From NCBI RefSeq assembly GCF_047663525.1, contig NC_092602.1, positions 10,041,501-10,105,500 of the forward strand: 64,000 bases of DNA, read 5' to 3'. Shown here piece by piece: positions 31,601 to 44,993 of the stretch (position 1 is the stretch's first letter; each line of letters starts with the position of its first letter). Source of the stretch: Anas platyrhynchos (lineage: Eukaryota > Chordata > Aves > Anseriformes > Anatidae). The translations under genes were made by a program, and so were the position numbers. The notes beneath the pieces are model-generated. The model was not told the origin of the DNA. It was given only the letters and a program-made list of their open reading frames with translations, and searched no databases.

Positions 31601-34600
31601 CCAGGACGTTGCCCTGGTGTCTTTATTTTCAGCAATTCCTTGCCTTTAGAATAGTTAATTCTGCAATTAAGATGTTTTTTTATGTGATGTTCACATGGAG
31701 TGGGAGGGGACTTATGTTGCCTCTGGTTTACTCAATCTCTTCTAAAAACCCCGTTTAGTGCCATTCTCTCTGGAAGCTAATAACCCAGCTACCATGCCCT
31801 CTGCTTTTAAAGAATCACCTGAAACTTTCTTCCTTACTCCTAATTTTTACCACTTAGTGTATGTTACTGTAATGCACCAATAATTCTCTTTGCTAGGAAC
31901 GTGTTTACAGTGTCAGCGGTCTGTTCATTTCAGGAAAGTGAATTTCATCTGCCGGTGCCTTCAAACAAACTTTCTGCTTTTTGTGGAACCAGTTGTGCTT
32001 GGTAGTGGAAGGGTACGTGCATCAGCCTTCCTGAAAGAGAAGGCCATTCCTGCCAGAGTTCTCAGCAGCTTATGATTAATCATGTTAGAATTGGAAGCCT
32101 TGATAAAGTTAATGCACAAGAAGAATGTAGCACTTCTGCTGTTTCCTAGTTAATTTAGTCAATGATTAACAAATTGGCTCTGGTAATTTTGGGTGATGGT
32201 CAAAACCAGCGTGATTTCTCTTGCAGCTGGTTTGCCCTCTGCTGCTTCAGAAGCTCCTGTCAAGCTGTATGTCATCCTGCCAGAAAAGATGTGGAGCTCT
32301 CGCTGGATGTGTGTATGCTTAATAACATTTTTGGCAGTCCTGACCTGCCTCCAGCAGTATATAGAGGCTGGACAAACTGTTGATTTAGTGCCCAGTAAAT
32401 GGTTTTTTAGAAGACCGTGCCTTCAAAAAGAAAGCATGTGTATGGGGAAGCCTGCAATGCAATAGAGAAAAGAACTTGAGTAAACGCTGAAGGAAAAAAA
32501 AAGATTAAATCTATGATGATGAAGAAACTTTTTGGTGACTTCTGGGTACTTAAATCAATTTATTTGGCTCTGCTTGAAAACATGAAATCGTCCTTCCCTT
32601 TAACTTGGATGTTTTGCTCATTGTTCATGCATTTGTATTATATTTGTTTGGTTTTGTTTTAGTTCCATCAGTGTTCATCTACTAAAGACCTGGTGTCATT
32701 AATGCAAGAAATGACTTCCCATTCATTTTGGGATTTCAGATGTTCTCTCCTTGACAGGAGACAAGATTTTTATACATATGTATATGTATATATCCTGATA
32801 CATAATCTGGGGGAGAGAAACAAAAATAGCAGACGGGGGAGAAAACAGTGAATACAAACAGCTTTTGTTTATTAGGAAACTTGTGACCTGGTATTATTTC
32901 AGCATCGTGAGAGACTTGATAGAGAACTGCTAGCATCTGCAAACCTGCATTAAAATGGCTTTGCTGATGTGGCTGCAATGTTCTGCAAGCACACACTGAC
33001 TACACAGTGACGAGCTTTTGCTTTAGTGGCAAAGCTGTAGTGTATCTGCTCTTCTGCTGTTACAGACCCTGTGTAGCAACTAAGAGCAAAAATAAATCTT
33101 CCCTGTGCTCCTGCTATGGCTGACTTAAGCTAGAAGCGTTTGCTAGCAGATCCAGCATCTCTTGGTTGCACAGCCTGTACTTGCATACTTCTTTCTGTCT
33201 GTGTGTATATAGATTATATATAATACATACTCTGAAAGAGAGAGAAAATTGTACAGTGGTGCTGTGGCAGCACTTTAATATCTTGAAAGAATGTCATGCA
33301 ACTTTTTTTTTTTCTTTGAGAGGTGGCAAGTGATCATCCAACATAGGCAGCACAGTCGGCAATCTCCTGTGCTTGTCCTTGTACACACAGAGACTTCCTG
33401 GCTTCGCTGTAGAAGAGCGTGTGTTAGGGAGCGTGAATTATTTTCCTTCCAAGAAAAGTAAATAATGCAGCAGGCTTTGTGTAAACATCGGGTGTTTGGA
33501 AGGTTCTCGTGGGGCTTTGTACCACCCTCCACCAGGTTACACAGAGCTTGCTTCTCTGCTGGAAGTGCCGAAGAGCAGCTGTTTGGAGTCTGCCGCCTGT
33601 TGCAGTACTCCCTGCTTCCTCAAAGCTGCCGCAAGCTGTTGGCACAGCACAACAGAAAGCCTGTTGTGTTTTCAAGCCTTTGAAAGAAGCGCAGCCATAG
33701 CTGAGGCTCTGGGTGAGGCGGAGGGGCCTGACCCCTTGAAAATGCAGCTGTGTCCTGCAGACTGCTGAACGGGCTTGCTTGTACATCGCTTGTATTGATG
33801 GGACAGAATGGAGCTGGTGGCAACGCTCACCGCAGGTGTTCTGGGGTATTTGAAGACCCAAATAAAGTGATCTTACCAGGGTTTCTGGTTCCTGAAGAAA
33901 CCTGTGTGCATTGTCTTTTATTTCCGAAGGACAATACGTATGGGTCAGTGACAGTTGCTTTTTTCATGTGTTATAAAATAGAGAACTAAGTTGTGTTGCA
34001 GGAGGGGAACTAAGTGAACAAGGAGAAAAGTAAGTTCACTTCTGTAACTCATGCCAAGTTGAGGCTATGCAAAATGTCATAATTGCTTTCTGCTTCCGTG
34101 TGTAACTTTATTTTGGCTGCAAGGTATGGATATCAAGAGAAGCTTTGCAAACCCTCACATAGTTCCTTTTAACAGTACGGTATGTGTCCAGTTGTCCAGA
34201 ATCTTTCAAGGAGGAGGATGGCATATAAATCTGTGTTATTTGTTAGCAGGAGGAGGGTGGCATATAAATCTGTGTTATTTGTTAGCAGAAGCGTGGCTTT
34301 ACTCTTCAACTTAGTGCTTTTATCTGTACTCAGGTCTTTAAAACAAGGCTTATACTTTACCATGGAGTAGCTGGAGGATATGAACTCTCTGCCCCAGCCA
34401 CTGGTGTTTTGACTTAGCTGGTGTTGAAGCTACAGTGCCTCATCTCCACTGTTCCAACATGTATTATTTTTCTTTTAAATTTTTGCTGTGGTCAAAACAC
34501 ACCCTTTTTGTTAACAAAGAAATAGCCTGTGGCAAAGAAACTCTGAGGCTGTTTACTGCTAGCCTGTGTGGGCTGAGGCTAAGTAGTTAGCGTTGCATGT

Positions 34601-37600
34601 GTCATAGAAGTGGGGCTGACATGTTTCTTCTGGGACTCCTGCAGAAGGTAGCTTCCTCTCCATGTAACACACCCCGCCAGCTTCCCTCTTCCTCCCAACA
34701 CGGGTGTTTTCCCACTTAGGAAGCAGTTACAGTATTCCTTCTGATTCATGAAAATTAAGTTAGGCCTGGCTCAGCCCATCAGCAGGGAGTTTTGGGCTTC
34801 TTGGGCTTAGGGTCATGTTTTTTAAACTTCTATTTTCCCTCGTGTCAGTGTGTCAGAACCAGCTGCCCACTGTTCTTGCTGGCTGCCTAACGAAGTCCCA
34901 GTAAGGAGGCATTTTCCTTCCTTGTTTGCATTTGTAAAACTTTAAAGGAGGAGAGGGAGGAAATGCATAGGAAGCAAAGCTGAATGAAGCATATCAGTAC
35001 TGAGGAATCTTGGATTTCCTTCTTAGGAACTGGGTGGTAACTGGACACAGTTGAAGGATATGACCTAATAACTTGTAAACCTGTTCCTAGTTACCAGCTT
35101 CCTGTAAGTAGCAGTTTATGTGGGATTTGTGAATTATGGCATTCAGCACGATGCCTCTCGTTTAAGGTTCCTTCTAGGGACCTAGTTCAGCAAACTGGGG
35201 CTTTGTAAAGCAGAAGGCTACGAAGTGGCAATTGGTTCTGGTGCCGAACTGGAAACCAAGGCTGGATTTGAATTTCTTCTCCCATGGAGCAGAAGAGGCT
35301 TGTAGGTGGCTGAAGCTGTGTGTTTCTATGCACTTAAATGCATAGCTGCTCCTCTTAATACTTCTGGAGCTGGAACCTGCCTTAACTAATACTTCTGACT
35401 TACAGGAGCATCATTAATGCATCTGATCGCATTTGTGTGGCTTGTATTCTCATGTTTGTTTCTTTTCCACCTATCCTAGGGAAAACAGGAAGGAGGACTG
35501 TTAGCCATCTCCATTTCAGATGTTTTTCTTGCCTGACCTTTTAAAAGATTGTCTGTTGGTGTCATGGTGATCGTATTGCGTTGTTACTTTTAAGTAGGAA
35601 GGGAACTGACTACTAAATGCATTAGTCTTTAAAGAAAAAAAAGTCAAATAATACCAATTTCTGGTTTCCTGTGATGATATGACTGCAGCTAGCACTGAAA
35701 GGAGCAGAAACACGTTGCCATCTTTTTGAAGTACTGAAATGACTCATTAAAGAAGGCCATCACCACTGCCGAATGCGGAGCATAAAACACGCTTCTGTTC
35801 GCAGCCTGCTGACTAACACAATGCTCTTTGTTTGCTGCCACAGGAGGTACTCGTACGTGGTTCTGAGGATATGACAAGGCCTCTCTTTCAGAAGCACAAT
35901 GGTAAAATGCATTTCAGATTGTTGTCACTGGGATCTAGCAGCTCACAGTCTTCCCCTTCTCTCTTCTGTGCACACAGAACCAGTTATCTTTGTTCAGCCT
36001 CTTCAGAGACCATTTGCTTCCACCATTTTTTGCTCTCTAGCCTGCCAGTTTTATGCAGGAATTTTTAAACGTTTCCCTGCAAAACAGCTTGTCCTTGACT
36101 CGCTGCAGGTGCCTTAATGTGTTATTTGCTTTGGTTGCATAATTCGGGGCTTTGTGGGCATCAAACACTCCATGAACAACAGATAAAATTCTTTTTGTGG
36201 ATGTCCACGCTTATTCTTCATTGTGCTCATAGAAAATGTCTGGAATGTGTGTCGCATACTGTAATTGTTAGTGCCTGCCATGGGAATATAGTGAATATAA
36301 AAGACTCATTTTCTAGTAGTCCCATTTTAAAGTTGGACAGAGCTTATTTTTTCACAGATTCAGAAGCACTGTAACAAGCGTGTTTCGATAAGGCAAATAG
36401 CTTGTGAAAACACTGATTAAAAAGGAGAGTTTGTAGGTTGTGTAGTGTTACTGTCTTCTAGAAGCTCACCTGAAAGCTTCAGTTGAATATCAGGCCTAGT
36501 TCCCGGTGCCAACCCTTTGTGCTTTCTTCCCAGGCAATTTCTCTGGAGAACTTCCAGTCAGGAGAAACTGAGCATGACAGATTTGTGGGTTAGTACTGAG
36601 CGTGACTTCTCTTGTGGAGGGAAGGGAATTGCAGTCCTAAATAACATTTTGGAGATGCGTGTGTGCCACAGTGCAGAGATCTCTATGCTGACTGTGGTGA
36701 GACATTTTGGCTGCAAGTGAGCTGTGTTCTGTAGTGGATAGAAAGAAAACGTTGCATTCAGAGACTGGAATTGGAGGTAGCCATTCCCATCGGAGAGCTG
36801 AACATACCATCTGTGGCTGAAGTGGGAGGCAACAGTTTGAAAACATGATTCATGCACTTCTCTGCATTCTTGAGAAAGCACTTGTCTAACCGAAGATCGC
36901 ACTGAACATTTGTATGAATAAACATCGCACATATGGTTTCTTCTACAAGTTTACTAATAAAGTTGGAATTATCGATTGTGTTTAATGCTTTCTAATTCTG
37001 AGCTGAGGTCAGCAGTCATAAACAGTGAGGTTGTAGCTCAATTTAAACTAATGGTATTTTGTCTTTCCCTTCCTTTTCTTACCAGCAGAGGTTTTTCACC
37101 ACTTCTTGCAGCATCATTGATCCATGCTGCAGTTGATGAAGTTCTTCGAACAGACTTGACTGAATTTAAGAAGCAAAGTGTGGAAACGGAGGAAGAAGGA
37201 GATGAGGAAAGGCTCACCTGTAAGTATACTTTTTCCCTCTGTGGTTTTCCCAGAGGCTGTCTGTTGGAAGACTTCAGTGTTTTGAAATGTTTCCCAGAAT
37301 ATTTGGTTAGGCTATGTTGCAAACAGTAGTGAATAGAACTGTATTTGCTCCTGTGGAATAAAAGGTAGCTGTGCAAACGTGGTGTCAGGAGCCACAGACT
37401 GAATATGTGGGTTGGCTTTCTGGAAAGGGAAGAGTGTTTATCTTCCCCAAAATAATTAATGACTGAGTATGTCCACAGTGCTTCCTGAACTGAACTAGTT
37501 TAGAACTTTCCTTTTTCTCAATGAACTACTGCAACTTGCAACTGAAGTTGATAACCTCTAGTATTTTCTGAGTGCCCCGTCTCCTTTGGTAGACTGACTT

Positions 37601-40600
37601 TAGCTAGTTATAGATATACATTGCTGTTGGCATCATCATAATTGCTATTATGCAGCCATAGTAACACCTTAAATTCATCCATGTACTCCATGTTGCTTTT
37701 CTGTGTTCTTGGAAACTAGATTTTGGGCCCTCTAGAAACTGAATATCTTAAAACTAAAGGTCTTTTTCTTGGCAAGTTTATCAAGTCTCTGTGTTTTATC
37801 AATTATTCCCTCTTCTCTCCCTGCCCTCTCCCATGAGGATGGGATTATGAAGAATTTGAATCATGTATATTTTACCTGGTGCTTGCATTTTCTCCTATCT
37901 GAATCAGGGAGAGAGCAGACCGTGGTGATAGAGTACTGGGTTTGAGCCCTCTAACAGATGGTCATATTGCATTTACATGCTGAAGTACTTAACGTTAGGC
38001 TTCACTAAACATTCAATCCTAATGACAAGAGTATAAATGGAGCAGGATGCAGTTGAAGATTAAAAAATGGAGAAGAGAGATGTCTTTGACAAGTCTATCC
38101 TGTAAGGGGAAATCCTCATCCTTCCATTGCTCTGGGATGACTTCAAAGGCAGTTCAGTTTGCCATGGCAGATGCATCTCCAAGCAGAGCTGTGGCAGTGG
38201 CCAGGACACAACACTTTTGAGAAGCCTACTTCATTATGCATTTACAAACCTGAAACGGGGCGGGAAAACACAATTAAATCTTGCTGCACCCTGAATATTT
38301 CTTGCCTTGCCTAATGTTGTAGCCTTTCTGTGTCTGGAGAGATTTAGTGAGTTTCTAGCACTGTGCATGAGAAGAGCTGGCTTCGTATCAGCTTTGCTGG
38401 GGTCTAACCAACATACATTCTTCCTCCTGAGATTCCCAGGGTGAGTGGGGTTGGGTCGGGGGCAGGGGATCACACCCTCTGCTGCCCCCCAGTGGGGCTG
38501 GACCCTCAGCATGCCTGACTGCCACCCACTTGTATGTTCTGCAAGCCTTCAGAGATTCTCCTGGGTGCCTTTTGTAATCACTTTGAGGTTAGTCTCACTG
38601 GTATCTGTGCTCTGTTCTATGTGTTGGTCTGTGAGCGATCGCCCCAACTTCTGTCCTAAGCTAACCTGGAGAGGATGCTGCCTGAGATGAGTGGACAAAA
38701 GAGCTTTGTGCAACTAGATTGTTGCAATTGTTAGAAAATAAAAAGATATGGGCAGCAGTGCTAGAGCATGACTTCGGGCAGGGGAAACTGAAGGACATTG
38801 AAGTATTGATCTTCCATAAACAGGGGTTCTATATTGTGGTTGCAGGAACAGCCGTAAGGCACAGTAAGATCTTCCCTTGTCAAAAGTGATACAAAACTAT
38901 CTTCTTTACAGTTTTCCTTCATCGGGGGGGGTTGCATCTTATTGTATTGTGACTATGTGCTTCGGTAGTGTGTCTTTATTTGGTACTACACGACCTATAT
39001 AGGAAAATACGAAGTGACATATTGTAACCCACGTGTGATAATTCTGTAGTTTTTCAGCACAAATATTTCACAGAGCAGCTGGCCACTGGTCATCAGAGCA
39101 TCTTGCGCTCTGTTGAGCCCCGTTATTGACTCCCCTGTAATTATATTTGATGGAACTGTAGCAGTTACACGTTATTGCACACATGAGCTGGTGTGCATTT
39201 GTACAGCTAGGAAGAAAGATGTTCCTTGTGCTACAGCACACTATGGGCTCTCTTCCTACATTGCAATAACAACTATAGCAAAAAGCGTTCTTGGAATGAA
39301 AGAGAAATGACTATATACAAGTAAGGTATGTATGTGTACCTATATGAATACTACTGTTTGATGTGGTGCACTGCAGAAAAATTTCTGGCATTAAGGTACA
39401 AAAGTCTATGTCAAATTTCACAAGCTTGGTACTTAAACGGCAATATATATTTGAATCTCCTAGTCAGTATTGGTATATACCCGTACATGTCTTGACTAAT
39501 AGCTGTAGACAAGGCTGTTAGGGTGCTGTCCTATTGAAGTATATTTGTCTATGGGATGACTTAATATTTAAAAGTTTTTATATCTTGCCAGGTCGTATTT
39601 GTATATTGAGCAAATCAAAAGTAATTTTGGATAACATTTAGTGACTGCTAATCAAAGATCTGTGCTTAATCCTAAGCTTTCAATTCTCCAGGCTCAGAGA
39701 TGCATCTGAAGATGGCCATCTAGCATTGCTGAGGAAAAGAAATTCTTCAGAGCTAAAAGTTATAAAATAAATTCTGAGGAAGCTTTAATGCTAGCAGTGT
39801 TAGTAGGAGTAAGGATAAAAGAGAAATAGAAAAGATAGTTTATGCACTGCGGTTCTTCAGGACATGCTTTAGTGGCCAGTATATTATTTTTGCTGTATAC
39901 ATGATCTTTTCAATGTTTTTGGAGTTAGTTGATTTAGCATTGAGGTGGGGTTCATAAATAACAGAACTTCAAATTATTATCTATTCTGAGAGATGCTACA
40001 TTGCAAAGCCAGATACAATGCCAAAAACCAAATCATTCAGTCTGATGAACAATAAGTTTGGATTAATTGATCTTTGGGACCTATCCAGAAAAGGATTTGA
40101 GTGTCTGGCTGGAGCTTTTCACACTATGCTCAGTAGGTCTTTATGGTTCTGCTCTGTCATGACAAAGCAGGAAAGTTGCAGAGGTGTTTTTCTGTCTTTC
40201 TGTTATTCTAGCTTTTACAGTCCTGTGTGTTTAAAAAGATAAAGATGACAGCTTAAGATTTGATTCTGTTCTGTTCAACTATGAGTTGACCCATTGACCT
40301 CAATAAAATATATTCTCATACTTCCTTGATGCTTCAGTGGAAGTGGTTCAATAGGGCATAACCTGACCCAAAGTCTGGCTAATATTTTTTCAACCCTTGT
40401 GTCAAAGAGAACAGCAATCTGTTATTGAGTTGGAATTTCTGCCACTTGATCTTTTTTTTTTTTTTGTAGGGATGTACTCCTAGCACTATACCTTGTGCAT
40501 TTTACTTGCATAATAATCACGTTTATGTCTAGCTCACCAGACTGATTTTTGGATCCATGTTATGATTGTTTTTTGATGTAGTTACCTATTTGATGAGCCT

Positions 40601-43600
40601 CTTTTTGAAAGACAACCAGTAAGTACAAGAAGCTTTTCTTGTCCTTAGTGGTACCCTGTTCTCCATTATTGCCACTTTCTTTCCACATGATTCTCAGGAG
40701 CCTATTTTAATTCTTGCAGAGCTTGTAGAGGCAGAGTGCTGGATAAGGGTATGCAGCTGTAAGGAGAGAAACTTGAAGGAAAGATGGGGTAAATGATGAG
40801 TCACATCTTATTGTTTTGTCTTTGTGCTGTCAGTGCTGGATGGAGAGTCACTGCAACGCTGCTTCTTTAACAAGCTTCGGGATGTCTGCTTTGAATGGCA
40901 GAAGCAGTTGCCACCGCTGAGACCACTGAAGCGGTTCCTGCTTGTTTCCATCCATGCCATCCGTAACATTCGACGGAAAATGGAGGACCGACATGTTTTG
41001 CTCCCAGAGTTCAATCAGCTCTTTGGTTTATCAGTAAGTCTGGACAAAACTGGGGAGGTCAATTTGTTAGCTTTTCAACGTTCCTCTAAACAGAGTGATC
41101 TAGTGATGGATGATCTGGGAAATGGTAAGAATTTGTAGCCACAACGTACATATCATGTCTGCTGGAGCAAGTGCTTACTGAATCCTTTTGCTAGGGGCTA
41201 ACTAATGCCCTGAAAAAGAAAGATCTTGGGACATTGGGCTTCATGTTATAAGTGATGTAGGGAGATGGGAAGTTACCTATTGCTATGTTGCTGGAGTTGT
41301 AATGTTCTTGTGGCTCAGATAACTGATAGGTTTTAACTATAAAAAAAAAAAAAAAAAAGACTGGGAACAGAACAACAGTTGAACAAGGACAAGTGCCAAT
41401 AAATGAAGTGGCAGTGGAACTACATAACTAACTGCCTGCTGTTTCAATTCCAAAATATTCAAGGATATTAAATGACAAGCAATAAGGAAAATAATGCCCC
41501 TGTAAATTACCCATTTTATCCATTTAGCACATGGGTAAACTGGTTTAAATTGCCTTTACCTATACAACATCATATGGAAGAAAGCCCAGAATAGAGAACC
41601 TTTGCTCCCTTGCTGGTACTGCTTTAGGAACTATTTTATTTTTAACGCTTGTATTTCTTCTTCTCCCTCCCTCCCCACAAAAGGATGACATCGATCGCGC
41701 TTACTTTGCGGTATTCGATGGCCATGGTGGAGTGGATGCTGCTAATTATTCAGCAACCCATTTGCATGTAAATGTTGGGCTACACGAAGAGATTGTTAAG
41801 AATCCCGCAAAGGCCTTGAAATGCTCTTTCCAGAAGACAGATGAAATGTTTCTTTCCAAAGCCAAAAGAGAGGTGAGTGGGTAGAGATTAATTCCATTGT
41901 ATTTAAATAACAGCAAGAACTGTTGGACAACATGGTATTATTCAGAAAATTCTGGCAGTATAGCTTCTTTGAAGTGCTGACTTCTTTATGAAATTATGCT
42001 ATGTGAAAAGGTTTTATTTCAATCAAATTATTTCTTTCTTTGAGGAAAAACAAAATGGCAGTGCTTGCAAGTTTGAGATGAGCGATTGAAAAGAAGTGTT
42101 ATGTGGTTTAAGTGATCCTGATGTACCAGTTATTTGAAAGAACACTGCTGCCTCTTTGCCGGAATTAGTCTCTAGGTGTTCTGTTGTCCTGCTCCTTACC
42201 TGGAGAAAAGGTTTCTGTTTTTCTGATACTGTGGTCACCATCTTCCTCTTTCTTCATATCTTCAATGTCACAAGTGGTAGCAAGATGAAAATGTATTCCA
42301 TAGTTACAAAAATTATCTATAACAGACTTCAGTTCTTCAGTATTATCCATCTGCTTTGAATCAAGTTGGTATGATGAATGGTCTTTCTTCAAATCTGTAC
42401 AATGGAAGGATGGTTTATAGTAACAGTAATTGTAACAGTATTGTAACAGTGCTTGTAATGTGAACTCTTTTGTTATCTTTTGTTTAGCAGTAACTGATCA
42501 GTCTGGGAACTAAGAGCAGAGAGGGAAGAACATAACAGAGTCGGTATCAGCTATCTGTATGCTAGAATAAATAGTTTCTTTCAGATCTGTCTGATATCTT
42601 GTACCCTTTTCACGTATCTGTGTTATGATCACAGGTCTACTGCACTGCATTTCAGTTTAATTAACTTAAGTTTGTAATTTTGCCAACAAGCAGAGCTTGT
42701 TGAATATTCACCTCACACACCTGCTTTATTCTGCAGAGGCTGCGGAGTGGTACAACAGGTGTATCTGCATTGATTGTGGGGAACAAGCTACACATAGCAT
42801 GGCTAGGGGACTCGCAAGTAATGCTTGTCCAGCAAGGAAATGCCGTGACGTTAATGGAACCTCACAAACCAGAGAGAGAAGTAAGTCTTTTTGTGTGTGT
42901 GTTGTCAGAATATCTCTTGAAACCTTTTGGAATGGAGCCTGCTCAAATGTTTTGTGCTTTACATACTTCTGTGTAGTGTGGTAGGATTTACAGAATGACT
43001 TTTTTTTTTTGCCATCTACTCGTGTGCTTTGAAAAGCTGCTTCCAACAAAGTGCTAATGGTACTGGCAGGCTTGACTTCAGTTCCTACTCGGACTGTCTT
43101 TTCAAAATTTATTGTAACTAGAAAACTTTCACAGGATTTTTTTGTGAATGTGTAACTGCCTGTTATAAATGGACTCTGAGATTAATAGCTATTTAAAATG
43201 TTAACATAAGTAGCACAGAAGACTTCCATAATATTCTATACTGCCATCCAAAAGCCAATGATAATCTGCTAGCCTAACCAGCTTAAAGTATATTGCAGTT
43301 CCTATATATTTTAAATATCCAGGAATTTTATTACACAAAATTTGGTGGGGATCCTGTGAGTTTAGATAGCATTGTGTGACTATCTGCCTTCGTAGCATGA
43401 ATATTTGTAGTAACTGAAGTAGAAAAAGTACTATCAATGCGAACGCAACATTTAATTATGACATAGCCTACCTGTCTTGTCTTTTATTCCAAACATGTAT
43501 ATTTACCCAGCTTTATGGGATAGAAGGAAGTGACTGGAAGGGTACTCTTTTCATATGGAAAAGAACGTGATGATACAGAGACTTAATATTTATGGTTTTT

Positions 43601-44953
43601 TTCTGTACAAGCTGTGACACATTTGGGAAGTAGGTGGATTGTTTCCAGTAATCGTATTAAGTGCATGTTTCTGAACTAGATTCTGATATGTGTTTATTTG
43701 CTATATTCGTGCTATAAATACAGAAGCTAAGGCAGTGCTTGGTTTTGGGTTCTGTCTTTTTTACTTGAATGGCTAACAATAAGGTCAGTAAACCACAAGT
43801 AGACTCATTATAACGTTTGTATTCTACTGTTTTTCAGGATGAGAGAGCACGTATTGAGGCTCTGGGTGGCTGTGTAACCTATATGGACTGCTGGCGGGTT
43901 AATGGTACCTTAGCTGTCTCCAGAGCAATTGGTAAGATTAAACCATCAGAATTAGTACAGTTTAGATTAAATTTGATCAAAATGCATCATCTGAGACTGT
44001 ATGACTATAAATAACACTTTGCTCAGTATCAATTGAATAGTAAACCACTGTTACCATCTATCTTGCATGCAAGCCTTGACAGTTCAAATTTTATAAGGCT
44101 TTTGCTCCTTGGAATGTCGCTGACATTGTATTGTTCTCCAGTAGCTTAACAAACTTGGAGAATTTCATGTGTAAAAGTGGAGAAAGTATTAAAAAAATAT
44201 GTTCATCTAGCTTTCTTTATATTTGTGTCTAAATGTCTGTTGTGTTTTTTGGTCCACTTTATCTTCTGACTGCAGCTCTTAAATCAGATTACCACATCCT
44301 CCTTCAAATAGCATATATCCATCAAGGTAGGGCACTTCAGTTGTAGTATTCCAGAATCTTATTAAACGAGGCTGCTTTGCTACTCACAGGATAAGGCAAA
44401 AAGAGAACAGGCCTTGGAGAAGTGCAGTAGATAACTGTAATATATGACTGGAAGCAAACTATTATAAATTTATATAATACTATTTGGATCAATAGCAACC
44501 CATATTTGATTACAGTGTCTACAAAACTGATGAACTAAGCACAACAAGCAGATTCATGTGGCGTTTTGCTGTATATCTGGCTAGCTAAGAAATACCTTAT
44601 TTTCGTAGCATTCTGAAGGCTGTGCCTCTTGCACGCTTGTAAAATGAAGACCTGAATATCTCCTTCCGCAAATATATTTCAAAGACAGTAAACTTTGAAA
44701 GAATTTCCTTCATTTCCCTGCAAAATTAGGAAGATTTTGAATTAGAGTAACTCTAGAAATTACTGGATTTAGTTAGGCCCCAAGAGTTTTCAAAGGAAAC
44801 GAAACCCGTCCAAGCATATTATTCAACTTTTATATATGTATGTGTGTGTGTATATATATGTATATATACACACACAGTATACAAATTTTATATTTATATA
44901 TATTTAGTGTGTGTGTACATATATATACACTATATATATACACACACACACAC

Positions 44954-44993
<40 letters not shown>

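Larger units (their letters stand above)
28654..37085 (+). other. PPM1F: PPM1F intron 1 (8.4 kb)
   Basis: The longest intron of the window. Its first 90 bases are extremely G-rich on the + strand. It contains an 18-A run at about 30082-30099, a minus-strand CR1 fragment at 30836-30940, a TA/GTA-type patch at about 32775-32790, a 39-bp tandem duplication at 34210-34287 and a 7-bp-arm palindrome at 35326-35345. ORFs within it (for example 33424-33861 minus, 145 codons) show no family signature and overlap others in different frames. No exon-like segment is convincing. Confidence 0.75.

Noticed and set aside
33424-33861. 145-codon minus-strand ORF in PPM1F intron 1
   Set aside because: Four to six overlapping ORFs on both strands share the interval, with no family signature and no splice or promoter support.
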